Assembly (NCBI GenBank): GCA_963575745.1
Contig: CAUYUJ010014770.1
Location: 1-64,000, forward strand
Length of the DNA stretch: 64,000 bases
Source: Prorocentrum cordatum
Lineage: Eukaryota; Sar; Dinophyceae; Prorocentrales; Prorocentraceae
Direction of reading: 5' to 3'
Part shown: piece after piece, positions 62,691 through 64,000 of the stretch
Layout of the letters: every line of letters begins with the position of its first letter
How positions within the stretch are numbered: the stretch's first letter is position 1
Made by a program: the position numbers and the translations under genes
The notes under the pieces: model-generated
Database searches by the model: none
What the model was told of the DNA's origin: nothing
Seen by the model: the letters and a program-made list of their open reading frames with translations, nothing else

Positions 62691-64000
62691 AGAGTAAGAA
62701 CCCTTCTAGGCAGAGCCTAGGTAGGGAAAAAGGCCCCAAGAGGCATCCCAGGAGACACAGGAGGATTCTTGCACACGGCTCAGCCAACGGCCACTAGATA
62801 CTGTACTCTACACGACTGCGCGCTTATGTGTCTACTCTGCTCGAGGCGGTAGTACTCAATCTGGGTGTCCCCTTCTCATTTTTAACAGGCTCTGGTTAAC
62901 TCTTCTCTATGGCCTCTTGGAGCATGGTCTGGTTGGGACAATCATGTATACCGCATTATGCCCGATTACTCGACCCTGCTATATATAATCTGCCCTGGTG
63001 TGACTGATGTGCTATAGGCACGTCTGGCGAGTGGTGGTCCGAAACAGGGCCAATGTCTCAAAACTGCCAAGAGGGCGGGGGGGGGCTGCGCAAACATAAC
63101 CATGAGGTAGATCGTTCTACGAGGAAACGCTGAGACAATGGAAAATGTCCCAGGCCCCGCGGCCCGTAGATGGCCCACCGTACGAATGGTCAATCTACCA
63201 CGCCTCGACAACCACGCCTCGACACAATGAAGAGTGAGCCAGAGTCGAACAGCTCTCGATATGGATTCCTCAGCCAAGTCATCCACAGTGAAAGAGGCTA
63301 CACTTATGTGCCACTCCTCATTCATCGGCAGTCCAACCTCCGTGCAGAGGCCAATCGTTTGCTTTACGCTTCCAACTTGCAAAGGGGCCCTTCCCTCAGC
63401 CGTTCAGGTAAATACGTCGTACGAAGGAAGGTCAAACAACATGTGAACATCCGACATTCGTCCCGAACCATACCGCGGCCTGGATCGGTCTGGACACCTA
63501 CAGGGGTGTGCATACCTGCGTTTTTCTGAAGCCCGCCGCTCGTATCCCCAGCGAAAACAAAAACATGTTGAGCAAAAGACTCGCGCCTGCAACTCTTCCG
63601 TCGGGCCGGCATCGTCGGCAGATCACCCCAGCGAGCTCCTGCTTGACGGGCTTGGTGCAAAGGCGACCTGGGGCGCCAGCTCTGGCGACTGCTGGCTGAG
63701 TTCTGGGGAAGCTGCCCTTTCGGAAACAAAGCATTAATGAAGTCAGACGTGGGCGAGGGAAGAGAGAGAAGAGAAATAGCAGCACGGGACGTCATTGCTC
63801 AAAGTATTTGTTCCAGCGTAGTTTCTCGTTGAAAAAAAGGAAGAAGAAATGCAACACACACAAGACCTACGCCATGTATGACGCACCGTAGGATCAAGAT
63901 ATGTAATCAAGCCCCTACCGCATAGCACGGCGTCTGCAACACGGCGCCCACACGGCGCCCACGGCACAGGAGCCACACATCCGATTCCTCACCGTACCTT
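62691..64000. other. No gene assigned
   Basis: Ordinary-complexity DNA. The minus frame 62966-63382 has a protein-like start (LCTEVGLPMNEEWHISVASF then TVDDLAEESISR) but no family that I recognise, and the neighbouring frames do not join it convincingly. It could be an exon fragment. Confidence 0.35.

Overview
The window looks like nuclear DNA of a dinoflagellate. The grounds are GC-rich sequence with very few host genes, many micro- and minisatellites, Ty1/copia and tyrosine-recombinase retroelements of dinoflagellate type, a spliced-leader-like sequence inside an LTR, and a CCCH-like zinc-finger exon. I cannot name the species. No bacterial operons, tRNA, rRNA or CRISPR array were seen.

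Layout. 1-2.1 kb: an unrecognised minus-strand ORF with two frameshifts that runs off the left edge. 2.2-3.8 kb: GA and TCG microsatellites and a 15-bp minisatellite. 3.76-12.01 kb: copia element A (minus strand), with its 5' LTR at the right and its 3' half missing. 12.0-14.8 kb: an older RT-containing element (D), cut off where the LTR of A begins. 14.9-29.2 kb: satellites and minisatellites with no convincing gene. 29.26-54.89 kb: a second, complete-length copia element (B+C, minus strand) with both LTRs. It is interrupted at 36.65-46.47 kb by a nested DIRS-order (tyrosine-recombinase) retrotransposon with split direct repeats. 54.9-61 kb: a non-coding stretch, an 18-bp satellite with a higher-order period, and further non-coding DNA. 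61.0-61.9 kb: the only likely host exon. 61.9-64 kb: minisatellites and unassigned sequence.

The main biological point is the copia family. Read 5'->3' on the minus strand it encodes Gag, a zinc knuckle, a linker, a domain resembling Tpt1/KptA RNA 2'-phosphotransferase, a RING-type zinc finger, a retropepsin-like protease, a conserved linker, a methyltransferase-like domain with class I SAM-binding and Pro-Ser-Cys motifs, a zinc-ribbon-like segment, integrase and RT/RNase H. Without the nested insertion it is about 15.8 kb. Copies A and B+C are paralogues, and both are decayed by stops, frameshifts and losses of key residues, often at different positions. Their coding regions are also peppered with a 14-15 bp imperfect palindrome that always reads Ala-Gly-X-Pro-Ala in frame. 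At one site it is present in one copy and absent from the other as an exact 15-nt difference. This dispersed, frame-respecting palindrome, the accessory-domain-rich giant copia element and the nested split-direct-repeat DIRS element are the three observations I rate highest.
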